A DNA stretch of 64,000 nt from Segatella copri (GCF_949820605.1 NZ_CATKVU010000006.1:1720501-1784500), one strand, 5' to 3'; counted from the first letter of the stretch, positions 15,975 through 26,382 are shown. Notes: a model not told the origin generated them from the letters alone. Made by a program: numbers and translations.

Positions 15975-16213
15975 CTTTTATACGCTTTTTTGCTATCCCG
16001 AGATTACATTTTATACTGTTGACGCACACACGGGCAGAAAATTAACAATCCCGTATACGATAGAAAGATATTTGACGAATCTGAAAGTGTGTCTCTCGGG
16101 ATTGCAGCCTGCATTCTGATGTTTTTTACCTCCCTGCCGATGCGCCCAAAACTGCGTCACGACGTAGCAACGGCTGCGTCGGGACGCAATTTAAAGGTAA
16201 AAGGATTGTGAGA

Positions 16214-16527
16214 CGATAACAAAAGTAACAAAAGTAACAGGTGACCTCTGATGTAAAAATGTGAATGTGAATGTGAATTTGAAATGTAAGCAAAGAAAAA
16301 AGAATGCATGTAATGATATTATATCATTTAATTCCAATATAATAAGGTACGCGCGTACATACAATTAAAATATATACTATCAAAAATCATCAATAAACAG
16401 CCTCGACAAAAGGATACACATGACAGTCCGTTTTCTTCACTTACATTTCAAATTCACATTCACATTCACATTTCATCCCTTTACAATCACCGAATATTAC
16501 CTGTTACTTCTGTTACTTTTGTTATCG
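16214..16527. repeat. Long interrupted inverted repeat
   Basis: Arm pair one is 34 bp and perfect: 16257-16290 with 16440-16473, built of repeated TGTGAA units. Arm pair two is 29 bp with one mismatch: 16214-16242 with 16499-16527, built of AAAAGTAAC units. The 149-bp centre holds GTACGCGCGTAC (16347-16358) and AATGATA-TTA-TATCATT (16312-16328). The flanks continue with TTTTTAC repeats (16530-16600). No gene is present in 15975-16646. Confidence 0.8.
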
Positions 16528-16623
16528 CCCGATAATCTTTTTACTTTTTTACTTTTTTACCTTTTTACTTTTTTACCTTTAAAAGCCTTTTTACCTTTAC
16601 TCGCAAATAATTTGGGACAACTC

Positions 16624-16654
16624 TTGCATTTCTCATAAAATTGCAGTATCTTTG
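16624..16654 (+). promoter_or_regulatory. rlmD promoter
   Basis: TTG (16624-16626) and TATCTTTG (16647-16654) are 20 bp apart. The start codon follows 29 bp downstream. Confidence 0.65.
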
Positions 16655-16683
16655 CACCCATAAAAAAAATACAAAACATTATT

Positions 16684-18135
16684 ATGGCAAGAAAACGTAA
16701 ACCATTACCTCTGTTAGAGAACATCACCATCGAGGCAGTAGCAGCCGAGGGTAAGTGCATCACACGCGTAGATGAACAGGTCATCTTCGTACCTTTCTGC
16801 GTGCCAGGAGATGTTGTCGACTTGCAGGTAGTAAAGAAGAAACATAAGTATTGCGAAGCCAAGGTGGTTCGCTTCATCAAGAAGAGCGAGGTGCGACAGG
16901 AGCCTATGTGCAAGCACTTCGGCATCTGCGGCGGATGCAAATGGCAGAACCTGCCTTACGAGGAGCAGATCAAGGCTAAGCAGAAGCAGGTGGAAGACCA
17001 GCTCACCCGCATCGGAAAGATTGAACTACCTGAGTTCCGCCCTATCATGGGCAGCGTGAAGACTCAGGAGTACCGCAACAAGATAGAGTTCGGATGCAGC
17101 AACAAGCGATGGTTCACCGCCGAGGAACTGGCACAGCTCCCTCAGAAAGAGAATGATACCGTAACATCGCTCAAGGAGCGCCACGCCCAGAACGCCATCG
17201 GTTTCCATATCACCGGAGCCTTCGACAAGATTTATCCTATCAGGAAGTGCTGGCTGATGGATGACCTCTGCAACGAAATCCGCAACTTCGTATTCGAATA
17301 TGCAGATTCTCACGACTATACCTTCTACGACCTGCGTGAGCAGCACGGTTTGCTCCGCAACATGATGATCCGTAATTCGAACACCGGAGAGTGGATGCTC
17401 GTCTTCCAGTTCCACTACGATGAGGAGGGCGATGAACAGAGAGCATTGGAACTGATGCAGCAGGTGGCTGACAAGTTCCCTCAGATTACATCGCTCATGT
17501 ATGTAGACAACCAGAAGGGAAACGATACCATCAACGACCTAGAACTCAGCCTCTTCAAGGGCAACGACCATATCTACGAACTGATGGAAGACCTGAAGTT
17601 CAAGGTGGGTCCGAAGAGTTTCTACCAGACCAATACCGAGCAGGCTTACCACCTCTACTGCGTGGCACGCGAGTTTGCCAACCTTACCGGAGATGAGCTG
17701 GTTTACGACCTCTATACCGGCACCGGAACCATCGCCAACTTCGTGGCTCACAAGGCAAAAAAGGTAATCGGTATCGAGTACGTGCCAGAGGCCATAGAGG
17801 ATGCCAAGGTGAATTCTCAGGTGAACAACATCGAGAACACCCTCTTCTATGCAGGCGACATGAAGGATATCCTGACCAACGATTTCATCGCACAGCACGG
17901 TCGACCTGACGTCATCATCACCGACCCACCACGTGCCGGAATGCACCCAGACGTAATAAACGTCATCCTGAATGCAGCACCAAAGCGCATCGTATACGTA
18001 AGCTGCAACCCGGCAACCCAGGCTCGCGACCTGCAGCTGATGGATGCGGAGTATAAGGTAGCTGCCGTACAGCCGGTGGATATGTTCCCTCATACCCCTC
18101 ACGTAGAGAACGTGGTATTGCTCGAAAAGAGATAA
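16684..18135 (+). CDS. rlmD: 23S rRNA (uracil-C5)-methyltransferase RlmD/RumA-type
   Basis: This 483-residue enzyme methylates C5 of a uridine in 23S rRNA (U1939 in E. coli) using SAM. An N-terminal TRAM domain (about 10-65) is followed by the iron-sulfur cluster ligands CKHFGICGGCKW (about 78-89). The SAM-binding motif is VYDLYTGTGTIANF, then comes TDPPRAGMHPD, and the catalytic Cys sits in VSCNPATQARDL near the C-terminus. All are intact. Paralogues RlmCD or TrmA are possible, but the cluster and TRAM domain favour the RumA group. A porin gene follows 25 bp downstream and may share the transcript. Confidence 0.9.
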   Translation: MARKRKPLPLLENITIEAVAAEGKCITRVDEQVIFVPFCVPGDVVDLQVVKKKHKYCEAKVVRFIKKSEVRQEPMCKHFGICGGCKWQNLPYEEQIKAKQKQVEDQLTRIGKIELPEFRPIMGSVKTQEYRNKIEFGCSNKRWFTAEELAQLPQKENDTVTSLKERHAQNAIGFHITGAFDKIYPIRKCWLMDDLCNEIRNFVFEYADSHDYTFYDLREQHGLLRNMMIRNSNTGEWMLVFQFHYDEEGDEQRALELMQQVADKFPQITSLMYVDNQKGNDTINDLELSLFKGNDHIYELMEDLKFKVGPKSFYQTNTEQAYHLYCVAREFANLTGDELVYDLYTGTGTIANFVAHKAKKVIGIEYVPEAIEDAKVNSQVNNIENTLFYAGDMKDILTNDFIAQHGRPDVIITDPPRAGMHPDVINVILNAAPKRIVYVSCNPATQARDLQLMDAEYKVAAVQPVDMFPHTPHVENVVLLEKR

Positions 18136-18160
18136 ACCTAGAAATCAAAATAGAAACAAG

Positions 18161-19378
18161 ATGAAGAAAACCATCATCATGGCACTCATGGCTGCAGCTT
18201 CGGTCTCAGCCAGCGCCCAGCAGAAGCAGACCATCGAAATACCATCATGGTTGAGCAACGTGAAATTGTCGGGGTATGGAATGACCCAGTATCAGTACAA
18301 CGGACAGAAAGATGCTGAATCCAACTCATTCAACATCCGTATGGCGCGTATCTCTCTCGAAGGTCGCATAGCAGGCGACTTCTACTGGAAAACTCAGATT
18401 CAGTTCAACGGCAACACCTCTACCCTCGGTTCCAGTCCGAGAATGGTGGATCTGTTTGCTGAATGGCAGAAATATGAATACTTCAAGGTGAAGATTGGTC
18501 AGTTCAAGAACCCATTCACCTTTGAGAATCCGATGCACCCTATCGACCAGGGCTTCATGGGATATTCACAGAACGTGAGCAAGCTGGCTGGTTTCAGCGA
18601 CCGTGCCGGAGAACATGCATCCAACGGCCGTGACATCGGTCTTCAATTCCAGGGCGATTTTCTCAAGAATGCCAACGGCAGAAACCTGCTGCACTATCAG
18701 ATTGGTGTATTCAACGGACAGGGAACCAATACCAAGGACGTTGACCAGCAGAAGAATGTGATTGGTGGTGTATGGGTAATGCCTGTAAGCGGCATGCGCA
18801 TCGGTGCCTTCGGATGGACCGGTTCTTATGCAAGAAAGGGAACCTGGAACGACGATGAACAGGGAAACATTATCTACGAGAAAGATGCTGCTGGAAATTC
18901 TGTTCTTGACAAGGAAGGAAAACCTGTAAAAAAGACATTCAGCGGTACACGCAGCCTGAACCAGAACCGCTACGCCTTCTCTTTCGAATACAAGAAAGAC
19001 GGCTGGACTGTACGTTCTGAGTATATCCACTCTACCGGCAAGGCTTTTGCCAAGAGCATCACCAACTTCAACGATGCCAACGCCAAGGCCTGCAATCTGA
19101 ATGCAAAAATCGGCGACAAGGCACAGGGTGTATATGGATTGGTCATTGCCCCATTGGCTCAGCTGCCAAAGAACAGCCGTATCGACGTGAAGGCGCGTTA
19201 CGACATGTATCAGCCTAACGGCAAGAGCGACATGCAGAGAACCCAGTATGAGGCAGGTTTGAACTTCCACATCGGCAAGCGAATCTCTATCCTTACCGAG
19301 TATGCGCTCATCAACGACAAGACACTCGCGAAGCATAATTACTCCATGGCAGATGCCGAGGTTTGCTTTCGATTCTAA
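18161..19378 (+). CDS. Outer-membrane porin, phosphate-selective O/P type
   Basis: The signal peptide MKKTIIMALMAAASVSASAQ is cut after SAQ. The 405-residue mature chain is a beta-barrel with alternating aromatic strands and ends in a terminal Phe (AEVCFRF), the outer-membrane assembly signal. The opening (LSGYGMTQYQYN) and FKVKIGQFKNPFTFENP are typical of the OprO/OprP-like family. The substrate is not certain despite the name. It stands alone apart from rlmD upstream and is followed by a perfect 17-bp hairpin. Confidence 0.8.
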   Translation: MKKTIIMALMAAASVSASAQQKQTIEIPSWLSNVKLSGYGMTQYQYNGQKDAESNSFNIRMARISLEGRIAGDFYWKTQIQFNGNTSTLGSSPRMVDLFAEWQKYEYFKVKIGQFKNPFTFENPMHPIDQGFMGYSQNVSKLAGFSDRAGEHASNGRDIGLQFQGDFLKNANGRNLLHYQIGVFNGQGTNTKDVDQQKNVIGGVWVMPVSGMRIGAFGWTGSYARKGTWNDDEQGNIIYEKDAAGNSVLDKEGKPVKKTFSGTRSLNQNRYAFSFEYKKDGWTVRSEYIHSTGKAFAKSITNFNDANAKACNLNAKIGDKAQGVYGLVIAPLAQLPKNSRIDVKARYDMYQPNGKSDMQRTQYEAGLNFHIGKRISILTEYALINDKTLAKHNYSMADAEVCFRF

Positions 19379-19415
19379 GATAGAAAAAAACTGAAAAATT
19401 CTTGGTATCCAATAC

Positions 19416-19454
19416 AATGAAGGCTCGTTTCCATGTAGGAAACGAGCCTTCATT
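19416..19454. terminator. 17-bp hairpin between convergent genes
   Basis: AATGAAGGCTCGTTTCC (19416-19432) and its exact complement (19438-19454) flank the loop ATGTA. It probably ends the porin gene and, on the other strand, the DUF3078 gene. No long T-run is present. Confidence 0.6.
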
Positions 19455-19482
19455 ATATCCATATAGTCCAAGCTATACACTT

Positions 19483-19517
19483 GAATTCTTCACTCTTCGT
19501 TCTTCACTCTTCACTTA
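19483..19517. repeat. Dispersed CTTCACTCTTC repeat, copy 1
   Basis: These 35 bp (beginning GAATTCTTCACTCTTCG) recur as an exact reverse complement at 34462-34496, and a looser version lies at 35404-35463. Copies 1 and 2 lie just beyond 3' gene ends. The internal period (CTTCACTCTTC) suggests slippage-prone simple sequence. Confidence 0.75.
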
Positions 19518-19526
19518 TAAATTATC

Positions 19527-20810
19527 CTAGAATGAATAAGAGAAACCTACTGACATGAATTCCTTAAACTGCCAATAGCTCTTATCATCCTTGCGCTTCA
19601 CACCATCGTCGAAACGCGGATAGAGGAAGATGTTGGTAGAAATATAGCGGTTAAACTGGAAGGTAATGGTGTTTTCCCACTCTATTTCAGCACGCTTGTA
19701 AGTGGTGTATCCCCAGAGACGGGTCTTCCACTTGATATTATCCGCTATCTGCCACGACAGGTCGAAGGTACACTCAGAACCGTAATCGGTCATGCCATGC
19801 TTCCCCTCATCCAGTCCGTACCGCGTAGCCAGCGACGCTCTGCCCACATACTTCCAGTTGAAAGCCAGAGGAGCCAGATGGGCACTACCCTTCAGGCGGT
19901 GATTGAACCAGTCTACATTATAATCCATACCGACAGAGAGGTTCAGATTGAATGGCGAGAAGAAATCGGAATAAACCGTCTTGTCATTACTCTTGTAACC
20001 ATGCGTAAACTGAGTCTGGCCAACCAGCTGGATGGTATAATACCACTTCCTGGAAGCCTGCAGACCGAGTTTTCCGGTGTATCGTATCATATCGTCGCTC
20101 GTTTTCAGCGTATGAACCGTATCACCCTTCGAAGTCTGATAACCCAGGCGCATCTCCACCTTATTATCCCATTTTACCTTCTGCTTGTTATTGTAGTTGG
20201 CAAACATCGTCACTCTTCCGAGCACCGAATAATTGCTCTCACCACCCTTATACCAGTTGTCAGAAACATAGTTTTGCAGGAACTGCAGATAATAATCGCC
20301 ACCTATGGTCCAGAAGTTAGGACGGGTGATGACGATATCCATCGGCGCCGCATCCACCTCAATCGCCTTCGGAGCCACCTGCTCTACGATATCAGGATGA
20401 TTCTTCTTCGGTTTGCTCTGCGCAGCCAGCGGTGCCCCTACCTCCTTGAGATGAGTCTCGGTATTGCGCACCAGGTCGGGACGCTTGAGATATACCTCCA
20501 TCAGCGTCTGGTCGAGCATCGTTCCGAGCGAATCCTTCACCCCGTCCTGAGGCTTGAGTCGCAACATGCGGGCTGCCGGCCCATGATAGAAGGTGAGCGG
20601 CGTAAAGAGCTGGGCATATCTGCTGTCCCCGGAATCCATCTTCATGGAATCGATGCGCTGACGGCACATCAAGAGCGAGTCAGCATAGATTTCAGCCAGT
20701 CTGTTCTTCGATGCCTCTCCGGGTGCCACCTTCTTCAATTTGCGCTGGGCAGAAACAGGCGTCAGAGCCGAAAGGAACGCAAGAACGAGTAATCCAATTT
20801 TTATTTTCAT
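19527..20810 (-). CDS. DUF3078 outer-membrane beta-barrel protein
   Basis: This 427-residue protein has a signal peptide (MKIKIGLLVLAFLSALTPVSAQ). A helical, charged N-terminal part (about 25-150) is followed by a C-terminal barrel with motifs such as NFWTIGGDYYLQFLQNYVSDNWYKGGESN, which identifies the DUF3078 family. The chain ends in SVGFSYSF with a terminal Phe. The role is unknown; such proteins are common single-copy outer-membrane proteins of Bacteroidales. It is transcribed divergently from pyrG. Confidence 0.8.
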   Translation of the reverse strand: MKIKIGLLVLAFLSALTPVSAQRKLKKVAPGEASKNRLAEIYADSLLMCRQRIDSMKMDSGDSRYAQLFTPLTFYHGPAARMLRLKPQDGVKDSLGTMLDQTLMEVYLKRPDLVRNTETHLKEVGAPLAAQSKPKKNHPDIVEQVAPKAIEVDAAPMDIVITRPNFWTIGGDYYLQFLQNYVSDNWYKGGESNYSVLGRVTMFANYNNKQKVKWDNKVEMRLGYQTSKGDTVHTLKTSDDMIRYTGKLGLQASRKWYYTIQLVGQTQFTHGYKSNDKTVYSDFFSPFNLNLSVGMDYNVDWFNHRLKGSAHLAPLAFNWKYVGRASLATRYGLDEGKHGMTDYGSECTFDLSWQIADNIKWKTRLWGYTTYKRAEIEWENTITFQFNRYISTNIFLYPRFDDGVKRKDDKSYWQFKEFMSVGFSYSF

Positions 20811-20834
20811 ACCTTAATTTTATAAATTTGGGCA

Positions 20835-20842
20835 CAAAGGTA
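20835..20842 (-). promoter_or_regulatory. Promoter -7 element for the DUF3078 gene
   Basis: TACCTTTG on the minus strand matches the consensus and lies 25 bp upstream of the start codon. The -33 element is poor. Confidence 0.45.
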
Positions 20843-20882
20843 ATAAATAATTCATAAATCTATGCCCTTTATTAGAAATATT

Positions 20883-20914
20883 TTTGCTCATTTCACAAAA
20901 ATATCGTAACTTTG
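20883..20914 (+). promoter_or_regulatory. pyrG promoter
   Basis: TTTG (20883-20886) and TAACTTTG (20907-20914) are 20 bp apart. The GTG start of pyrG follows 34 bp downstream. Confidence 0.7.
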
Positions 20915-20936
20915 CACCCAAATAATTCTAATTTAA

Positions 20937-22553
<1,617 letters not shown>

Positions 22554-22608
22554 ATATTAGGAGTTAAAGGAGTAATCCCCTTTACTCCTTTAATTTCAAA
22601 TTTTAAAA

Positions 22609-24546
22609 ATGAACAAGAACAACATTATCGGTTTCCTCCTGATTGCCGTAGTGCTGATTGGCTTTAGCTGGTATAACCAGCCATCTGCCGAAGAACAGAA
22701 AGCGGCATTCGTTCAGGACTCCATCGCCAAGGCTAAACATGCCGAGATGGAAAAGGCCAGCAAGGCTGCCGCTGCTAAGCGCCAGACTAATGCCAAAGCA
22801 AAGGTTGAGGCAGACTCAACCGCCCTCTTCTATTCGGCACTCAAAGGCCAGGCTAAGAAGATTGTATTGAAAAACGAGAAGGTAGAATTAACACTCAACA
22901 CCAAGGGTGCTACTGTAGAGAAGGCTGTCATCAAGGGCTATGTGGGACACAACCTGCAGGTGAAAGACGGTTCGGCTGATGCCAAGGACGTAACCCTCTT
23001 CGACGGTAACGACCAGAGCCTCAAGTTCATGCTCGAGGCTAAGGAGGCCAACATCATCACCAGCGATCTCTACTTCACTCCATCCAACGTGACCGACAAG
23101 TCTGTCACCATGACCGCTGTGGCTGGTGAAGGCAAGACGCTCACCCTGACTTATACATTGGGCAATGACTACATGCTGCACATGAGCCTTCAGGCAAATG
23201 GCATGGCGGGTCTGTTCTCACCTAATTATAATAAAATGGATGTTGACTGGAGCGACAAGGCACGCCAGCAGGAACGTGGTTTCATGTTCGAAAACCGTTA
23301 CACTACCCTCACCTACCATAATGCAGAAGGCGGTACCGACCACCTCAACGAAGGTAGCGAGAAGATTGACGAGAAGATAGAAGAAGCCATCGACTGGGTA
23401 TCTTTCAAGAACCAATTCTTCTCTGCCATCATCGTAGCAAAGGATAACTTCGAGAAGGATGCTTTCATGACATCTATCCCTCAGGAGAAGGGTTCGGGCT
23501 ATCTGAAGCAGTTCCAGGCTAAGATGAAGACAGCTTTCGACCCAACCGGTAAGAAGGCATCTGAGTTTGAATTTTACTTCGGTCCTAACGACTTCCAGAT
23601 TCTGAAGAATACCGAGAAGGAAAGTACCTTCGGCAAGGACTTGGAATTCCAAAAGCTCGTATACCTGGGATGGCCTATCATCCGCTGGATCAACCGTTTC
23701 TTCACACTCTACGTATTCGACTGGTTGAGCAATATATTCCCAATGGGTATCGTATTGATTCTCATCACCTTGCTCCTCAAGCTCATCACCTACCCTATGG
23801 TGAAGAAGAGCTACATGAGTTCAGCCAAGATGCGCGTGCTGAAACCAAAACTCGAAGCTGCTACAGCTCAGTATAACAAGCCTGAGGACCAGATGCAGAA
23901 GCAGCAGGCGATGATGGCGGAATATGCCAAGTATGGTGTAAGCCCATTATCCGGTTGCGTGCCTATGCTGATTCAGATGCCGGTTTGGGTTGCGATGTTC
24001 AACTTCGTGCCTAATGCCATCCAGCTTCGTGGTGAGAAGTTCCTGTGGATGAACGACTTGAGCACCTTCGATCCAATCTTCGAATGGAACACCAACATCT
24101 GGCTGATTGGCGACCACCTGAGTTTGACCTGTATCCTGTTCTGTGTAGCCAACTTGTTGTACTCTTGGATGACCATGCGTCAGCAGCGCGACCAGATGGT
24201 AGGTCAGCAGGCAGAACAGATGAAGATGATGCAGTGGATGATGTATCTCATGCCATTGATGTTCTTCTTCATGTTCAATGACTACTCAGCCGGTCTGAAC
24301 TTCTACTACTTCATCTCATTGTTCTTCAGTGCCGCTATCATGTGGACCCTGCGCAAGACTACCGACGACGAGAAACTCCTCGCCATCCTTGAGAAGCGCT
24401 ATCAGGAGAACAAGAACAACCCTAAGAAGGCAAGCGGCCTGATGGCAAGAATGCAGGCTCTCCAAGAGATGCAGCGCAAGCAGCAGGAAGAGATGATGCG
24501 CAAGCAGGCAGAACTGAACGAGAAAAAGAACAATCTCGGAAAATAA
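22609..24546 (+). CDS. yidC: Membrane protein insertase YidC
   Basis: YidC inserts and folds inner-membrane proteins, alone or with SecYEG. The 645-residue protein has an N-terminal anchor (about 7-22), a large periplasmic beta-domain (about 60-340) and a C-terminal five-helix core. The core shows the conserved YPMVKKSYMSSAKM coiled region, the SGCVPMLIQMPVW segment and FNDYSAGLNFYYFISLFFSA. The tail is basic and coiled (QALQEMQRKQQEEMMRKQ), as expected for a ribosome-contacting tail. A terminator follows at 24566-24610. Confidence 0.95.
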   Translation: MNKNNIIGFLLIAVVLIGFSWYNQPSAEEQKAAFVQDSIAKAKHAEMEKASKAAAAKRQTNAKAKVEADSTALFYSALKGQAKKIVLKNEKVELTLNTKGATVEKAVIKGYVGHNLQVKDGSADAKDVTLFDGNDQSLKFMLEAKEANIITSDLYFTPSNVTDKSVTMTAVAGEGKTLTLTYTLGNDYMLHMSLQANGMAGLFSPNYNKMDVDWSDKARQQERGFMFENRYTTLTYHNAEGGTDHLNEGSEKIDEKIEEAIDWVSFKNQFFSAIIVAKDNFEKDAFMTSIPQEKGSGYLKQFQAKMKTAFDPTGKKASEFEFYFGPNDFQILKNTEKESTFGKDLEFQKLVYLGWPIIRWINRFFTLYVFDWLSNIFPMGIVLILITLLLKLITYPMVKKSYMSSAKMRVLKPKLEAATAQYNKPEDQMQKQQAMMAEYAKYGVSPLSGCVPMLIQMPVWVAMFNFVPNAIQLRGEKFLWMNDLSTFDPIFEWNTNIWLIGDHLSLTCILFCVANLLYSWMTMRQQRDQMVGQQAEQMKMMQWMMYLMPLMFFFMFNDYSAGLNFYYFISLFFSAAIMWTLRKTTDDEKLLAILEKRYQENKNNPKKASGLMARMQALQEMQRKQQEEMMRKQAELNEKKNNLGK

Positions 24547-24565
24547 AGATTACCAGATAAAAATG

Positions 24566-24610
24566 AAAGCGTAATGGATTACCTGAGAAAGGTGTTCATT
24601 ACGCTTTTTT
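24566..24610 (+). terminator. yidC terminator
   Basis: AAGCGTAATG (24567-24576) pairs with CATTACGCTT (24597-24606), followed by TTTT. Confidence 0.75.
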
Positions 24611-24612
24611 GT

Positions 24613-24665
24613 CCCCGAAAAGGTATAATTAGTTAAATGATATTATAAATTATACCTTTTCGGGG
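24613..24665. repeat. Left palindrome of the hipBST cassette
   Basis: CCCCGAAAAGGTATAATT (24613-24630) and its exact complement (24648-24665) form an 18-bp stem. The same 18 bases recur at 26326-26343 on the far side of hipT. A T-rich stretch follows on the plus strand, so the stem may also stop transcription. Confidence 0.8.
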
Positions 24666-24685
24666 GTATTTTTATTTTTTATTCG

Positions 24686-24752
24686 TATATTTGCCACCGA
24701 AAGGGTATAATATAATATTATCCCAGATATAATATTACCCGATAGGGTATAA
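24686..24752 (+). promoter_or_regulatory. hipBST promoter and operator region
   Basis: TATATTTG (24686-24693) fits the -7 consensus. Downstream, between the start of transcription and the hipB ATG, lie GGGTATAATAT and AATATTATCCC (24703-24724, imperfect palindrome), ATAATATTACCC (to 24740) and GGGTATAA (24745-24752). The shared GGTATAAT core also appears in both bracketing palindromes. This is a likely HipB binding array. Confidence 0.5.
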
Positions 24753-24764
24753 AACAACAAGAAT

Positions 24765-24971
24765 ATGAGCAATACATTATCATCATACGTCAAGGAAATG
24801 CGCAAGCAATTCGGATTGACGCAAGTAGATCTGGCAGCGAAATCGGGCGTAGGACTCAGATTCGTAAGAGAACTGGAACAGGGAAAGGAAACATTGCGAC
24901 TCGATAAAGTAAATCAGGTCCTCCTCCTGTTCGGTCAGGAAATAGGCCCCGTTCCTATCAAAAAAGAATAA
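24765..24971 (+). CDS. hipB: HipB-type HTH antitoxin/regulator
   Basis: This 68-residue protein is essentially one XRE helix-turn-helix (MRKQFGLTQVDLAAKSGVGLRFVRELEQGK, residues 12-41). In three-gene HipBST systems HipB is the DNA-binding autoregulator, while the separate HipS protein is the main antitoxin. The gene starts the cassette 10 bp upstream of hipS. The operator-like repeats sit between the promoter and its ATG. Confidence 0.82.
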   Translation: MSNTLSSYVKEMRKQFGLTQVDLAAKSGVGLRFVRELEQGKETLRLDKVNQVLLLFGQEIGPVPIKKE

Positions 24972-24980
24972 AAATAAAAT

Positions 24981-25340
24981 ATGATGAAACAAGGAAAAAT
25001 ATATCTCTACGACCAATACGTAGGTCTGCTGACGGAAGACGAGACAGGCTTTACCTTCGCCTATGATTCAGATTATCTGGCATCGGATGGAGCGGAAGCC
25101 GTAAGTCTGACGCTTCCCTTATCCGATGAGCCCTACCACGATACCGTACTGTTCCCATTCTTCGATGGATTAATCCCCGAAGGATGGCTGCTGAACATCG
25201 CAGAAAGCAGTTGGAAAATCAACCAGCGCGACAGAATGTCGCTCCTCCTTGCCTGCTGCAAGGATTGCATCGGAGCAGTAAGCGTGATCCCAGCAGATGA
25301 CTCCCCTGCAGAAGCAACAAATGCTTCACCCCAAAACTAG
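24981..25340 (+). CDS. hipS: HipS-like antitoxin (HipA N-subdomain 1)
   Basis: This 119-residue protein corresponds to the N-terminal subdomain of HipA as a free-standing protein. The motifs are GLLTEDETGFTFAYDSDYL, VSLTLPLSDEPY and FFDGLIPEGWLL. In HipBST modules this small protein inhibits the HipT kinase. The last 20 residues are Ala/Pro/Ser-rich and likely flexible. ATGATG at 24981 allows either Met. hipT follows 15 bp after the stop with a strong AAGGAG site. Confidence 0.8.
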   Translation: MMKQGKIYLYDQYVGLLTEDETGFTFAYDSDYLASDGAEAVSLTLPLSDEPYHDTVLFPFFDGLIPEGWLLNIAESSWKINQRDRMSLLLACCKDCIGAVSVIPADDSPAEATNASPQN

Positions 25341-25355
25341 AAAGGAGAAAGAATT

Positions 25356-26297
25356 ATGGAGAAATGTCTATATTGTTATAAACCACTCAAGCCTGGTCAG
25401 GTAGATTACCATCCCGCCTGCGCACGCAAGCTCTTCGGCACCAAGGAAGCCCCTGTCCTACCCTACGTTAGAAAGGAAATTGGCAACCTGGCAAAACAGG
25501 TAGTGCGTGCCCAGACCACCCTCACCGGTGTGCAGGCGAAGCTCTCGCTCGATGTAAATCCGGGCGGAAAGAACGAACCATCCCGCTTCACAATCGTAGG
25601 TCTTTGGGGAAAATATATCCTCAAGCCACAAACCGATCGCTACCGCTGTCTACCGGAAATAGAAGACCTCACGATGCATCTCGCCGAAGCTGCCAAGATA
25701 GCTGTGGTTCCCCACGGACTGATTCGCTTTGCCGATGGTGAACTCTGTTATATCACCCGGAGAATAGACCGACTGGATGATGGTCAAAAGGTACCGATGG
25801 AAGATATGTGCCAACTGTCAGAGCGCCTTACCGAATACAAATATAAAGGTTCCTACGAGCAGGTAGCCAGACTCATCAAGAAGTATTCATCGTTCTCGCA
25901 GCTCGACCTCGTGAACTATTGGGAAGTGGTCATCTTCTCATGGATTACGGGCAACGCTGACATGCACCTCAAGAACTTCTCGCTCTACAACAACCGCAAG
26001 TTGGGTTATGGCTTAACTCCAGCCTACGACCTCCTCTGCACGAAGATTGTGATGCCAGAAGATACCGAGGAACTCGCCCTAACGCTCAACGGAAGAAAGA
26101 AAAAGATTCAGAAATCTGATTTCGTCAAGGTAATGACCGCCTCGGGCCTCAGCGAGAAGGTAATCAACAACATCGCCAAAAAGTTCCGCCGATCCATCGT
26201 GAAATGGATCGACCTGATAGAAGCCTCCTTCCTTCCGGACAGCATGAAGAAGGAATACAAGAAACTGATCCTCAGCAGAGTTATGGCATTAAGATAA
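25356..26297 (+). CDS. hipT: HipT-like serine/threonine kinase toxin
   Basis: This 313-residue kinase lacks the N-subdomain that HipS supplies. It starts with a zinc-ribbon-like C-x2-C...H-x2-C cluster (C4, C7, H19, C22). It then has the Gly-rich loop TTLTGVQAKLS (54-64), an ATP lysine in KYILKP (about 88-93), the catalytic segment GNADMHLKNF (199-208; D202) and the metal-binding PAYDLL (222-227). The studied E. coli HipT targets TrpRS and is controlled by autophosphorylation at an S-x-S in this loop. Here the loop has T55-L56-T57 instead. All catalytic residues look intact. Confidence 0.85.
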   Translation: MEKCLYCYKPLKPGQVDYHPACARKLFGTKEAPVLPYVRKEIGNLAKQVVRAQTTLTGVQAKLSLDVNPGGKNEPSRFTIVGLWGKYILKPQTDRYRCLPEIEDLTMHLAEAAKIAVVPHGLIRFADGELCYITRRIDRLDDGQKVPMEDMCQLSERLTEYKYKGSYEQVARLIKKYSSFSQLDLVNYWEVVIFSWITGNADMHLKNFSLYNNRKLGYGLTPAYDLLCTKIVMPEDTEELALTLNGRKKKIQKSDFVKVMTASGLSEKVINNIAKKFRRSIVKWIDLIEASFLPDSMKKEYKKLILSRVMALR

Positions 26298-26321
26298 TGT
26301 TTCTGTATAAAATAAAAACAA

Positions 26322-26382
26322 ACACCCCCGAAAAGGTATAATTAATCAATCTACGAGATTAACTATAACTTTTCGGGGGTGT
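26322..26382. repeat. Right palindrome of the hipBST cassette / bidirectional terminator
   Basis: Two 26-base arms (26322-26347 and 26357-26382) pair with two mismatches around a 9-nt loop. They contain the same CCCCGAAAAGGTATAATT as the left palindrome. On the minus strand the sequence continues into TTTGTTTTTATTTTAT, so it can end the DUF1846 transcript. It also lies just after hipT. Confidence 0.75.

Noticed and set aside
18566..19480. 304-codon frame antisense to the porin gene
   Set aside because: It is a shadow of the porin gene and includes the terminator hairpin.
24613..26382. hipBST cassette as a classical insertion sequence
   Set aside because: No transposase is present, the palindromes are internally self-complementary, and no target duplication could be seen.
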